This document shows, piece by piece, positions 17,034 through 25,247 of a stretch of 64,000 nucleotides of DNA. A program made the translations under genes and the position numbers. The DNA is taken from NCBI GenBank assembly GCA_963843535.1, contig CAWJKU010000001.1:620001-684000 (forward strand), in the 5' to 3' direction. The notes under the pieces are model-generated. The model searched no databases, was not told where the DNA came from, and was given only the letters and a program-made list of their open reading frames with translations. Position 1 is the stretch's first letter. Every line of letters begins with the position of its first letter. The DNA is from CAVUNY01 sp963843535 (lineage in GTDB: Bacteria; Chloroflexota; Anaerolineae; Anaerolineales; Anaerolineaceae).

Positions 17034-18320
17034 ATGAAACCAGATCTATACCGGTTTGGAATCGTTCTCGTTGTGGGCTTGCTGTTTTTATCTGCCTGTA
17101 ATTCTACCCAGGCGACCAGTACACAACCCACCGCTGCTCAAAACCGCAGCACAGGACAGACCCGGACAGGGGTGAGCAACACAACCACATCCGTACAGCC
17201 GACCCGAGTCAGGGCGACAACCGCCGCGCCAACCGCCACTGTGACACCGGTTTCGGCGACAGCCACAGCCGTCCTACCCAGCGCAACGGCGACTCCGCCC
17301 ACGCAACCGACCCCGACCATTGGGGCGGAGGGCAAAATGGCGATCCCCGAAAAACGGCAATCGATAAAATTTTCTGCGGGCGGCTCATCTTTCGCGGAAA
17401 CGCTGACTTTACCCGACCAAACACCCGCAGCATACCAATTTGAAGCTTCGGCAGGGCAGAATCTTTATTTATCAGTCGCCGGTACTGCGAATATCCAGGT
17501 GTTTTCTCCGAGCCAGGTTCCGCTTACCCCCATCGTGGTTATGCCAGGTATGATCAATGTACAACTGCCAGAAAACGGCAGCTACGTCGTTGTGCTGCAG
17601 GGACTGCGCAGAATTACCTTCAATGTGTATCTGACCTCTTCCGCCAGCAATCCAGCCAGCGGCGCGCTGCTGCCGGAGAAATTGCACGCGGTCACAATCC
17701 CTACCTTGCCTTATTCGGTCACCCTGGATACCAGGCTGGATCCATCAACGCCAGCAGGCTATTCTATTCAAGCAACGGCGGGCCAGATATTGACCCTGAC
17801 CTTGAACGGCGATGTTGTCCCGGCGGTCATTGCCCCAGATGGGAATACTCTGGTTCCGGATCCGGACCTTTTTAGTGGAAAATGGAATTTCGCCCTGATT
17901 GAGACAGGCGAATACGGTCTGGCTTTGGCCGGGAATGGTATCGTGGCAGTCAAGGTAGAAATGACTTCTCCTGGCACAGCCAGCCTGCCAACCTTGCAGC
18001 CCGGCAGCGGTAACCGGATCGTCATCCCTGAAAACGAGACTTCCATCGAACTGAGCACCAGTTTCGTCGCAGATAAATCGCAAACATTCGTATTGAACGC
18101 TCCGGCGAAGCACCAACTGATCGTCACTGCGACCGGGAATGCGGGTATTGTGCAGGTCACCGGTCCAGACCAGAAGCCGGTAAGTACAGTACACTCTCAG
18201 CTGGTGCCGACCTGGTCGCTAACCTTGGATCAGGCAGGAGACTACACGATTGTGGTTGCCGGTGATGGACCTTCTGTGTTGACATTCTCCATCCCCGCCG
18301 CGGGTATCGTTCTGCCGTGA
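17034..18320 (+). CDS. Secreted lipoprotein with Thr/Pro-rich linker and beta-rich repeats
   Basis: 428 residues from the ATG at 17034, which has AAGGAG 8 bases upstream; an in-frame upstream ATG at 16983 would put a charged tail before the signal. The signal peptide ends in the lipobox LFLSAC (Cys22). A low-complexity stretch rich in Thr, Ala, Pro and Val (about 25-100) looks like a wall-spanning linker. The rest holds about three similar beta-rich modules of 100-110 residues, each with a block like GQNLYLSVAG, GQILTLTLNG or KHQLIVTATG, then a Gly-x-Tyr strand (GSYVVVLQG, GEYGLALAG, GDYTIVVAG). These resemble pre-peptidase C-terminal-type modules. No catalytic motif was seen; function unknown. 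Confidence 0.72.
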   Translation: MKPDLYRFGIVLVVGLLFLSACNSTQATSTQPTAAQNRSTGQTRTGVSNTTTSVQPTRVRATTAAPTATVTPVSATATAVLPSATATPPTQPTPTIGAEGKMAIPEKRQSIKFSAGGSSFAETLTLPDQTPAAYQFEASAGQNLYLSVAGTANIQVFSPSQVPLTPIVVMPGMINVQLPENGSYVVVLQGLRRITFNVYLTSSASNPASGALLPEKLHAVTIPTLPYSVTLDTRLDPSTPAGYSIQATAGQILTLTLNGDVVPAVIAPDGNTLVPDPDLFSGKWNFALIETGEYGLALAGNGIVAVKVEMTSPGTASLPTLQPGSGNRIVIPENETSIELSTSFVADKSQTFVLNAPAKHQLIVTATGNAGIVQVTGPDQKPVSTVHSQLVPTWSLTLDQAGDYTIVVAGDGPSVLTFSIPAAGIVLP

Positions 18321-18369
18321 GGAGCGGCAGCCAGAAGGTAATTTCACATCCGCGATAAAGAAAATATTG

Positions 18370-18404
18370 GAGGTGAACCGTTTAAACGGATCACCTCTTT
18401 TTTT
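18370..18404 (+). terminator. Rho-independent terminator after lipoprotein gene
   Basis: GAGGTGA at 18370-18376 pairs with TCACCTC at 18391-18397, with the self-complementary CCGTTTAAACGG between them, followed by seven T's (18398-18404). Confidence 0.8.
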
Positions 18405-18442
18405 AACACACCGGAGAGAGGGTAAACCGTAGAAATTGGGAT

Positions 18443-18472
18443 TTGACATATCCGGGCGTGGTATGATTTAAT
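18443..18472 (+). promoter_or_regulatory. Promoter of sucA
   Basis: A consensus -35 TTGACA at 18443-18448 and TTTAAT at 18467-18472 (5 of 6 bases) lie 18 bases apart. The implied start of transcription near 18480 argues against translation beginning at the ATG at 18475. Confidence 0.55.
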
Positions 18473-18519
18473 GCATGATCAATCCGGTCAAGGATTGGCG
18501 CATGAGGAGTGTCAGGTAT

Positions 18520-21417
18520 ATGAATTTGTGGGATGAGTTTTTTGGTCCAAATGCCGGCTATGTGCTGGAGCAATACGAACGCTATCGTCAATCTCCGGCA
18601 GCAGTTGACGATGCCACCCGGGCATTCTTTGACCAGAACCCACCTCCACCCGAGTTAATCGGTATTCCAGTCTCCCAAACCCCGGCAGCAGGCACGATTT
18701 CATCCAGCCTGGATCCGGTGAAGGTGTCTGCGGTATTCAACCTGGCTCAATCTATTCGCTGGTACGGGCATTTTGCGGCGCATCTGGATCCATTGGGAAG
18801 CGAACCCCCGGATGACAGGGCGCTGCACCTGGAAACATACAACCTGAGCGAAGCAGACCTGGAAGCGATTCCGGCGGTGGTCATCGGCGGAATCGCCGGC
18901 GCGCGCGCGCATACCGCCCGCGAAGCTATCCAATACCTACGCGATGTGTATTCCAGCTCGGTGGGACACGATTATTTACAGATTCGCAACGCAGATGAGC
19001 GCGCCTGGCTGCGAGAGGCTGCCGAATCGGGCCGGTTAGGCGTTGAGCAGATGCCGATCGAACCCTTAGAAATTTTGCGGCGTCTGACCAAAGTGGAGGT
19101 TTTCGAACATTTTTTACAGCGCTCCTTCGTAGCGAAAACCAGATTCTCGATCGAAGGGCTGGATGTAATGGTACCACTGTTGGATGAGGTGATTGGCAAG
19201 GCGGCGGAATCGGGTATTTTCAATATCCTGCTGGGGATGGCTCACCGCGGACGTTTAAATTTATTGGCGCATGTTTTTCATAAGCCTATCAACCAGATTC
19301 TGGCGGAATTTAAAGACCCGTTGCTGCGGCAGGTATTGCAAAATGAGCCTGAAGGTTGGACCGGGGATGTCAAATACCATGCTGGTGCCAAGCGTTTTAT
19401 TGAATCCGGTGACGACCAGCAAGCCATCGAGCTGATCGTGCAATTGGCGCCTAATCCCAGCCACCTGGAGGCCGTTAACCCCGTGGTAGAAGGCATGGCG
19501 CGGGCAGCCGGAACCAGAACAGATCGTCGCGGGGCGCCGGTGTTTGACCCGACGGTAACCTTGCCGGTTATCATACACGGCGATGCGGCGTTCGTCGGGC
19601 AGGGCGTGGTCGCGGAGACATTAAACATGTACCGGCTGCCAGGCTATGAGACCGGTGGAACGATCCACATTATTGCCAATAACCAGATTGGCTTCACGAC
19701 AGATCCTGGCGAAGCCCGCTCGACCCTCTTTTCTTCTGATCTGGCAAAGGGCTACCGCATCCCAATCATTCACATCAATGCCGATGACCCAGAAGCCGCC
19801 ATCACGGCCGCCCGGATCGCCTTTGCTTACCGCGAACGATTCAAAAATGATTTTATGATCGACCTGATCGGTTACCGCCGGTTGGGGCATAATGAAGGGG
19901 ATGAGCCAGCTTTTACCCAACCGCTGATGTACCAGAAGATTGAGGCTCATCCCTCGGTGCGAAAAATTTGGGCCAGCCGGCTGGTCGAGCAAGGTTTAAT
20001 ACCCCCGGAAATGCCGGACCGTCTGGTTCAGGAAGAAATGGATTATCTGCAGTCGGAGCTGGATAAGCTTGATCCGGAATCGCTGCAGGAACCTCATCCT
20101 CTTCCGCCGCCGCCGGGCGCGGCGCGCAAGGTGCGCACCGCGGTCAGCGCAGAGCAACTGGCGCGCCTCAATCGCGAGCTGGCCCGGCTGCCGGATGGAT
20201 TTAACCTGCATCCCCGCCTGGCGCGCATTCTGCAACGCCGGGAAAAAATGCTAGATCAGGTGGATTGGCCAGCGGTTGATTGGTCGCTGGCAGAAGCACT
20301 GGCGCTTGCGACCATCCTGGAAGACGGCATTCCGGTGCGCATGACCGGACAGGATGTGGAGCGAGGGACATTCAGCCACCGCCACGCAGTGTTACACGAT
20401 GCACAGACAGGTGAAGTACACATCCCGCTGCAGTCGCTGCCCCAGGCGCGGGTATCTTTTGAAATCCATAATTCTTCCCTTTCGGAATATGCAGCCCTGG
20501 GCTTCGAGTTTGGCTACAACGTGCAGGCAGGCGGGCAGCTGGTGATCTGGGAGGCACAATACGGCGACTTTATCACCAATGCCCAGACGGTCATCGATGA
20601 ATTTATTGCCTCTGCCCGTGATAAATGGGGACAGCTTACTTCGCTGGTGCTGCTCCTCCCTCACGGCTATGAAGGGCAGGGCCCTGACCATTCATCCGGC
20701 AGGTTGGAAAGGTTTTTGAACCTGGCCGTGGAAAATAACATGCGGGTGGCAAACTGCACCACAGCGGCAAATTTCTTTCACCTGCTCCGCCGACAGGCGG
20801 CATTATTGATGGTTGACCCGCTGCCGCTGGTGGTGATGACACCCAAAAGCCTGCTGCGCCATCCGCTGGTTTCTTCCCCGCCGCGCGCCTTTTCTGAGGG
20901 AGCCTGGCAGCCGGTAATCGACCGGACCGGTCCGCCGCCCCAACCCGGCAAAAAGCACGCTGGTATACTACCGCCGCCGGAAGATGTGCGGCGCTTGATC
21001 CTGTGCAGTGGGAAAGTCTATGTGGATCTGCTGACCAGCGAAATCCAGCCGAGCCATCCAGAAGTGAGCATCGCCCGCATTGAACAGCTGGCGCCGTTTC
21101 CTACCGCGGATGTTGGCAGCCTGATCTCCGGCTATCCGGCGCTGGATGAGATCATATGGGTGCAAGAAGAACCTCAGAATATGGGCGCATGGGAATATGC
21201 CCGGCCTTATCTGGAAATGGTGATTGCCGGGCGTATGCCGCTGCGGCTGGTATCGCGGCCTCCCAGCGCCAGCCCCGCGGAGGGATCAAACAATCTGCAT
21301 ATCTACAACCAGCGCCAGCTGGTGGAAGGTGCGTTTCAGTCCGACCAGAGCGGCGACCGGGCAGGCAAGACCAGCCGTAAACAAAGGCTGCCCATCAGGG
21401 AAAGTGCGCGAAAATGA
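18520..21417 (+). CDS. sucA: 2-oxoglutarate dehydrogenase E1 component
   Basis: 965 residues from the ATG at 18520 (MNLWDEFFGPNAGYV), with AGGAG upstream; in-frame ATGs at 18475 and 18502 are alternatives. E1 is the thiamine-diphosphate enzyme that decarboxylates 2-oxoglutarate and passes the succinyl group to E2 lipoate in the TCA cycle. Visible family blocks are MAHRGRLNLLAHVF (substrate-binding His and Arg), GDAAFVGQGVVAETLN (GDA, thiamine pyrophosphate/metal site), NNQIGFTTDP and RRLGHNEGDEPAFTQP. The length is normal for a stand-alone E1 and lacks the fused acyltransferase of actinobacterial Kgd. It is followed after 91 bases by the E2 gene; no E3 gene is present here. Confidence 0.93.
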   Translation: MNLWDEFFGPNAGYVLEQYERYRQSPAAVDDATRAFFDQNPPPPELIGIPVSQTPAAGTISSSLDPVKVSAVFNLAQSIRWYGHFAAHLDPLGSEPPDDRALHLETYNLSEADLEAIPAVVIGGIAGARAHTAREAIQYLRDVYSSSVGHDYLQIRNADERAWLREAAESGRLGVEQMPIEPLEILRRLTKVEVFEHFLQRSFVAKTRFSIEGLDVMVPLLDEVIGKAAESGIFNILLGMAHRGRLNLLAHVFHKPINQILAEFKDPLLRQVLQNEPEGWTGDVKYHAGAKRFIESGDDQQAIELIVQLAPNPSHLEAVNPVVEGMARAAGTRTDRRGAPVFDPTVTLPVIIHGDAAFVGQGVVAETLNMYRLPGYETGGTIHIIANNQIGFTTDPGEARSTLFSSDLAKGYRIPIIHINADDPEAAITAARIAFAYRERFKNDFMIDLIGYRRLGHNEGDEPAFTQPLMYQKIEAHPSVRKIWASRLVEQGLIPPEMPDRLVQEEMDYLQSELDKLDPESLQEPHPLPPPPGAARKVRTAVSAEQLARLNRELARLPDGFNLHPRLARILQRREKMLDQVDWPAVDWSLAEALALATILEDGIPVRMTGQDVERGTFSHRHAVLHDAQTGEVHIPLQSLPQARVSFEIHNSSLSEYAALGFEFGYNVQAGGQLVIWEAQYGDFITNAQTVIDEFIASARDKWGQLTSLVLLLPHGYEGQGPDHSSGRLERFLNLAVENNMRVANCTTAANFFHLLRRQAALLMVDPLPLVVMTPKSLLRHPLVSSPPRAFSEGAWQPVIDRTGPPPQPGKKHAGILPPPEDVRRLILCSGKVYVDLLTSEIQPSHPEVSIARIEQLAPFPTADVGSLISGYPALDEIIWVQEEPQNMGAWEYARPYLEMVIAGRMPLRLVSRPPSASPAEGSNNLHIYNQRQLVEGAFQSDQSGDRAGKTSRKQRLPIRESARK

Positions 21418-21508
21418 TGCTTTTAAGGCAGGGTTGTCACCTGCGAAAACTATGAAGTGGAAAGTTAACGCGATCGGTAATGGCAGCAGATAAGAACAGG
21501 AAGAGAAC

Positions 21509-22786
21509 ATGGACTATGAAATAAAAGTACCTGAAATGGGCGAGTCGGTGATCGAAGCGACCGTGGTCAACTGGTTAAAAAAACCTGGAGAGCGCATCGC
21601 TGTTGGAGATCCTGTGGTCGAGCTGGAGACAGACAAAGTTACCCTGGAAGTAAATGCTCAGCAAGCCGGGGTTTTGCAATCGATTCTTCATCCCGCAGGA
21701 GAAAACGTCGCGGTTGGAGATGTATTAGGCTTAATGGCAGGTGAAGGCGAGCCGGCAGCAGGCGCTCCGCCTTCGACGGGAGAACCTCAGACCACGGCAG
21801 TTCCGCATCCAGGGGTGCCGCCCGGTTTGGGCGACAGACCGGCGGCAGGCGAAATCCGCGCAACGCCGCTTGCCCAACGCATGGCTGAGGATATGGGCAT
21901 CGATTTAGCGAAAGTCACCTCTTCTGGCAGCGGCGGACGGATCACGAAAGAGGATGTGCAGGCCTTTGCCACCCTGGCGCAATCTGCGCCACCTGCGCAG
22001 CCTGAGCCTGTCGTGCTTCCCGCTCAACCTCCACGGCAAGCGTCCAGCGCGCCTGCCTTACCCAGTGCAGCTCTTGCTCCCCAGGCAGATCGGCGCGAAG
22101 AACGAGTGCGAATGACCCGCCGCCGCCAGACCATCGCCCGGCGGTTGGTTGAAGTCCACCAGACCGCAGCCATGCTGACCACATTTAATGAGATCGACAT
22201 GAGCGCGGTGATCGATCTGCGCAAACGCCGGCGGGATGAATTCAAGGAACGTTTTGGGGTCGATTTGGGATTTATGTCCTTCTTTGTAAAAGCCTGCATC
22301 GCTGCATTGAAAGAATTTCCGAATATTAATGCCGAGATTCAAGGCGATGAGATCGTCCTTAAGCATTATTACGACATCGGCATTGCCATTGGGGCTGCGG
22401 AAGGATTGGTGGTACCGGTTGTGCGAGACGCCGACCGGCTCAATTTCGCCGGGATCGAAAAGGCGATCCGGGCGTATGTTGACAAAGTGAAAGGTGGAAC
22501 GCTGGGTCTTGACGACCTGCGTGGAGGGACGTTTACCATCACCAATGGAGGTGTGTTCGGATCGATGCTGAGCACGCCCATCCTCAACCCACCCCAGGTC
22601 GGGATCCTTGGTATGCACGCGATCAAGGAGCGGGTGGTGGTGGTGGATGGGCAGATGGTGATTCGCCCGATCATGTATGTCGCCCTGTCTTACGACCACC
22701 GCATGGTCGATGGGCGCGAGGCTGTACAGTTCCTGGTGCGGATCAAGGAGCTGATTGAGGATCCGACTTCGCTGTTGTTGAGCTGA
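21509..22786 (+). CDS. sucB: Dihydrolipoyl succinyltransferase, E2 of 2-oxoglutarate dehydrogenase
   Basis: 425 residues, with AGGAAGAG before the ATG. An N-terminal lipoyl domain (1-80) carries the lipoylated Lys in ETDKVTLEV (about 44). A Pro/Ala-rich linker leads to a peripheral-subunit-binding domain (ATPLAQRMAEDMGIDLAKV, about 113-131). A second linker precedes the catalytic domain (about 195-425), which has the active-site His in SYDHRMVDGREAV and FTITNGGVFGS. The single lipoyl domain and its pairing with sucA identify it as the succinyl-transferring E2. It is co-transcribed with sucA and followed by a strong hairpin terminator. Confidence 0.93.
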   Translation: MDYEIKVPEMGESVIEATVVNWLKKPGERIAVGDPVVELETDKVTLEVNAQQAGVLQSILHPAGENVAVGDVLGLMAGEGEPAAGAPPSTGEPQTTAVPHPGVPPGLGDRPAAGEIRATPLAQRMAEDMGIDLAKVTSSGSGGRITKEDVQAFATLAQSAPPAQPEPVVLPAQPPRQASSAPALPSAALAPQADRREERVRMTRRRQTIARRLVEVHQTAAMLTTFNEIDMSAVIDLRKRRRDEFKERFGVDLGFMSFFVKACIAALKEFPNINAEIQGDEIVLKHYYDIGIAIGAAEGLVVPVVRDADRLNFAGIEKAIRAYVDKVKGGTLGLDDLRGGTFTITNGGVFGSMLSTPILNPPQVGILGMHAIKERVVVVDGQMVIRPIMYVALSYDHRMVDGREAVQFLVRIKELIEDPTSLLLS

Positions 22787-22797
22787 CTGAGGCAAAA

Positions 22798-22855
22798 GTA
22801 GTTACCGACCGGCAAGGCCGGTCGGTAACTACTTAAATGGACCCCTTGAGGGGTC
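22798..22855 (+). terminator. Terminator region after sucB (two hairpins)
   Basis: A perfect 16-base stem, GTAGTTACCGACCGGC at 22798-22813 and GCCGGTCGGTAACTAC at 22817-22832, with loop AAG. A second stem GACCCCT/AGGGGTC lies at 22840-22855. The T-tail is short (TTAAAT). Confidence 0.7.
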
Positions 22856-22901
22856 GGGGGGTGTTTCATTGAAGGTCAAAATATCTGTTCGACAGACGAT
22901 C

Positions 22902-22946
22902 TTGACAAATTAAAATATTCGCCTATACTATGTAAGTTACTTAACT
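22902..22946 (+). promoter_or_regulatory. Promoter and candidate operator of marR-ABC operon
   Basis: TTGACA at 22902-22907 and TATACT at 22924-22929 are spaced 16 bases. Right behind the -10 box lies the palindrome AGTTA-CT-TAACT (22935-22946), over the expected transcription start. That suits autorepression by the MarR protein encoded next. Confidence 0.6.
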
Positions 22947-22979
22947 ATTAACATTGTTACATAATAAAGGCAGGATGCC

Positions 22980-23444
22980 ATGGTTGTGGAAGCGACATCT
23001 CAGGATATACTCCAGCGGACAATCGACCACTTTTGGGAAACGATTCCCCCTGTCTGGAACCGGGTGCGATCGCACGTGCGGTCCATCGCGACAGAAAATT
23101 ACGACATTTCGGTTGAGCAGTTTCACATCTTGCGGCACGTCCGCAAGGGCATGGCATCGGTCAGCGAGCTGGCAACGATCCGCCAGATCAGCCGTCCGGC
23201 TGTCAGCCAGGCGGTCAACCTGCTGGTGGAAAAAGGCTTGCTCACGCGGCAGCACAGCGCGGACGACCGCCGGTATGTGGAGTTGAAATTAACCCAGAGC
23301 GGGAATGAGATGCTGAACGGAATTTTTGATGGCAACCGGGCCTGGATGACGGAGAAGCTGTCTGGGCTGAGCCCAAATGAGATTGCCTGCCTGAATAATG
23401 CAATGATAGTGTTAGGAACGATATTTAACGATTCAGAAAGGTAA
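22980..23444 (+). CDS. MarR-family transcriptional regulator
   Basis: 154 residues. A central winged helix-turn-helix shows SVSELATIRQISRPAVSQAVNLLVEKGLL (recognition helix about residues 70-95), and the wing is ADDRRYVELKLTQSG, which holds the D-x-R of MarR proteins. Flanking helices form the dimer interface. MarR proteins usually repress a neighbouring exporter until a small ligand binds. Here two ABC exporter half-transporters follow after 9 bases, and a palindrome overlaps the promoter, so drug- or metabolite-induced export is the likely job. The ligand is unknown. Confidence 0.87.
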   Translation: MVVEATSQDILQRTIDHFWETIPPVWNRVRSHVRSIATENYDISVEQFHILRHVRKGMASVSELATIRQISRPAVSQAVNLLVEKGLLTRQHSADDRRYVELKLTQSGNEMLNGIFDGNRAWMTEKLSGLSPNEIACLNNAMIVLGTIFNDSER

Positions 23445-23453
23445 TTTACCGGT

Positions 23454-25247
23454 ATGGCGCATATCCGAAAAATATTACATTTTGTAAAGCCTTATTGGAA
23501 ATTAGCGGTCCTGGCCCTGGCTTTATTAACCTTCCAGGTGTTCATGGACCTATCCATCCCGCGTTTGATCCAGCACATCATCGATCAGGGGATCAAGCAG
23601 GGGGATTTGAATGTCGTCATTCAAACCTCACTGCTGATGCTGGGGATTTCATTGACCAGCGCCCTGGTGGCTGTGGGCAATAATCTATCATCCGTCAGGG
23701 TGGGCGAGGGCACTGCCCGCGACCTGCGTGAAGCCATTTTCTTGAAAATCCAAAATTTTTCGTACGGCAATCTGGACCACTTCACCACCGGAAAATTAAT
23801 GGTGCGGTTGACGAGTGATGCCAGCGCCGTGCAGCGTCTAGTGCAGATCTCGCTGCGCATCGGTACGCGAGCCCCGCTGTTGATGATCGGCAGCCTGATC
23901 TTGATGTTTGCCACCAGTCCCAGCCTGGCGATCATCATTGTGCCCCTGTTATTAATCACCGCGCTGGTAATTATTTACTTCAGCGCAAAGATGGAGCCCT
24001 TATTTCGGGTCGTACAGCAAAAGCTGGACCGGCTGAACACGGTTCTGCAGGAGAATATTGCCGGGGCGCGTTTGGTGAAAGCATTCGTGCGCGCTGATTA
24101 TGAAGGTGAACGGTTCGAGGAAGCCAATGAGGATTATACGCAAAGGACTGTAAAGGTTATGCAGTTCATGTCCACTATGTCACCGGCGCTGACTATCTTT
24201 GTCAATATAGGGATGGTGGTGGTCATTTGGGCGGGCGGCTTGCGCGCCATTCAGGGCGATCTGACGGTCGGGCAAATTGTCGCATTCACCAACTATTTGC
24301 TGACGACCATGACCCCGTTGACGATGATGGCCAATCTTGCTAACGTATGGGCGAATGGGTTGGCATCGGCGCGCCGCATCGATGAGGTTCTGGATGCGGA
24401 AGTTGATGTGCAGGAAAGCCCCCTGGCTTTATCCATGCCCGATCAGGTCAAACCCAGGGTGGTATTTAAGAATGTGAGTTTTCATTATAACGGGAGCAGC
24501 GATAGCACGGTCCTGGAGGGAATCAACCTGGTGGCCGAACCCGGCGAAATGGTCGCCATCCTCGGGGCGACCGGAGCGGGTAAATCATCCCTGGTCAATT
24601 TAATCCCACGATTTTATGATGTTTCTCAAGGCGAAGTGCTGATCGATGGACTGGACATCCGCCAGGTCAAAGAAACGTCCTTGATGGAGCAGATCGGGAT
24701 CGTACCTCAGGAATCAATCCTTTTTTCCGGTACCATCCGCGATAACATCCGCTACGGGCGGCCAGATGCCAGTGATGAAGAAGTGATCGCGGCTGCCACG
24801 GCTGCGCAGGCGCACGACTTCATTATCAATTTTCCTGACGGTTATGATACCCATGTGGAAGAACGCGGGGCTAACCTGTCGGGAGGGCAAAAACAGCGGA
24901 TCGCGATCGCCAGAGCCCTGATCATGAAGCCCAAGATTCTAATCCTGGATGACAGCACCAGCTCGGTCGATGTGGAGACCGAAACTAAAATTCAGGCTGC
25001 CCTGGAAGAAATCATGAGCGAACGGACCAGTTTCGTGGTGGCGCAGCGCATCAGTACCGTGCTGAACGCCGATAAGATAGTGGTCATCGATAACGGAAAA
25101 GTTGTCGCCGAGGGAAAGCACAGCGAATTGATGCGTTCCAGCCCAATCTACCAGGAAATATATGATTCCCAGTTGGGGAATGGGTTTAAAGATATGCCAG
25201 AAAACGTTATCGCAATGGGCGTAAGCGGGGTGGAAGAAAATGTCTAA
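23454..25247 (+). CDS. ABC exporter half-transporter with degenerate ATP site
   Basis: 597 residues: six membrane helices (about 1-320) and an ATPase domain. Walker A is GATGAGKSS (about 371) and the signature is LSGGQ (about 476). After Walker B the usual catalytic Glu is Asp (LILDDSTSSVD, about 498), and the switch His is Gln (VVAQRIS, about 529). These changes mark the non-hydrolysing site of heterodimeric exporters such as BmrC/LmrC-type partners. The partner gene overlaps by 8 bases and has the canonical residues. Substrate unknown; lipids or drugs are typical. Confidence 0.9.
   Translation: MAHIRKILHFVKPYWKLAVLALALLTFQVFMDLSIPRLIQHIIDQGIKQGDLNVVIQTSLLMLGISLTSALVAVGNNLSSVRVGEGTARDLREAIFLKIQNFSYGNLDHFTTGKLMVRLTSDASAVQRLVQISLRIGTRAPLLMIGSLILMFATSPSLAIIIVPLLLITALVIIYFSAKMEPLFRVVQQKLDRLNTVLQENIAGARLVKAFVRADYEGERFEEANEDYTQRTVKVMQFMSTMSPALTIFVNIGMVVVIWAGGLRAIQGDLTVGQIVAFTNYLLTTMTPLTMMANLANVWANGLASARRIDEVLDAEVDVQESPLALSMPDQVKPRVVFKNVSFHYNGSSDSTVLEGINLVAEPGEMVAILGATGAGKSSLVNLIPRFYDVSQGEVLIDGLDIRQVKETSLMEQIGIVPQESILFSGTIRDNIRYGRPDASDEEVIAAATAAQAHDFIINFPDGYDTHVEERGANLSGGQKQRIAIARALIMKPKILILDDSTSSVDVETETKIQAALEEIMSERTSFVVAQRISTVLNADKIVVIDNGKVVAEGKHSELMRSSPIYQEIYDSQLGNGFKDMPENVIAMGVSGVEENV

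Noticed and set aside
17130..17330. CRISPR-like or tandem DNA repeats in the lipoprotein gene
   Set aside because: The repetitiveness is codon-level Thr/Ala/Pro/Val bias in a linker, with no regular repeat and spacer units.
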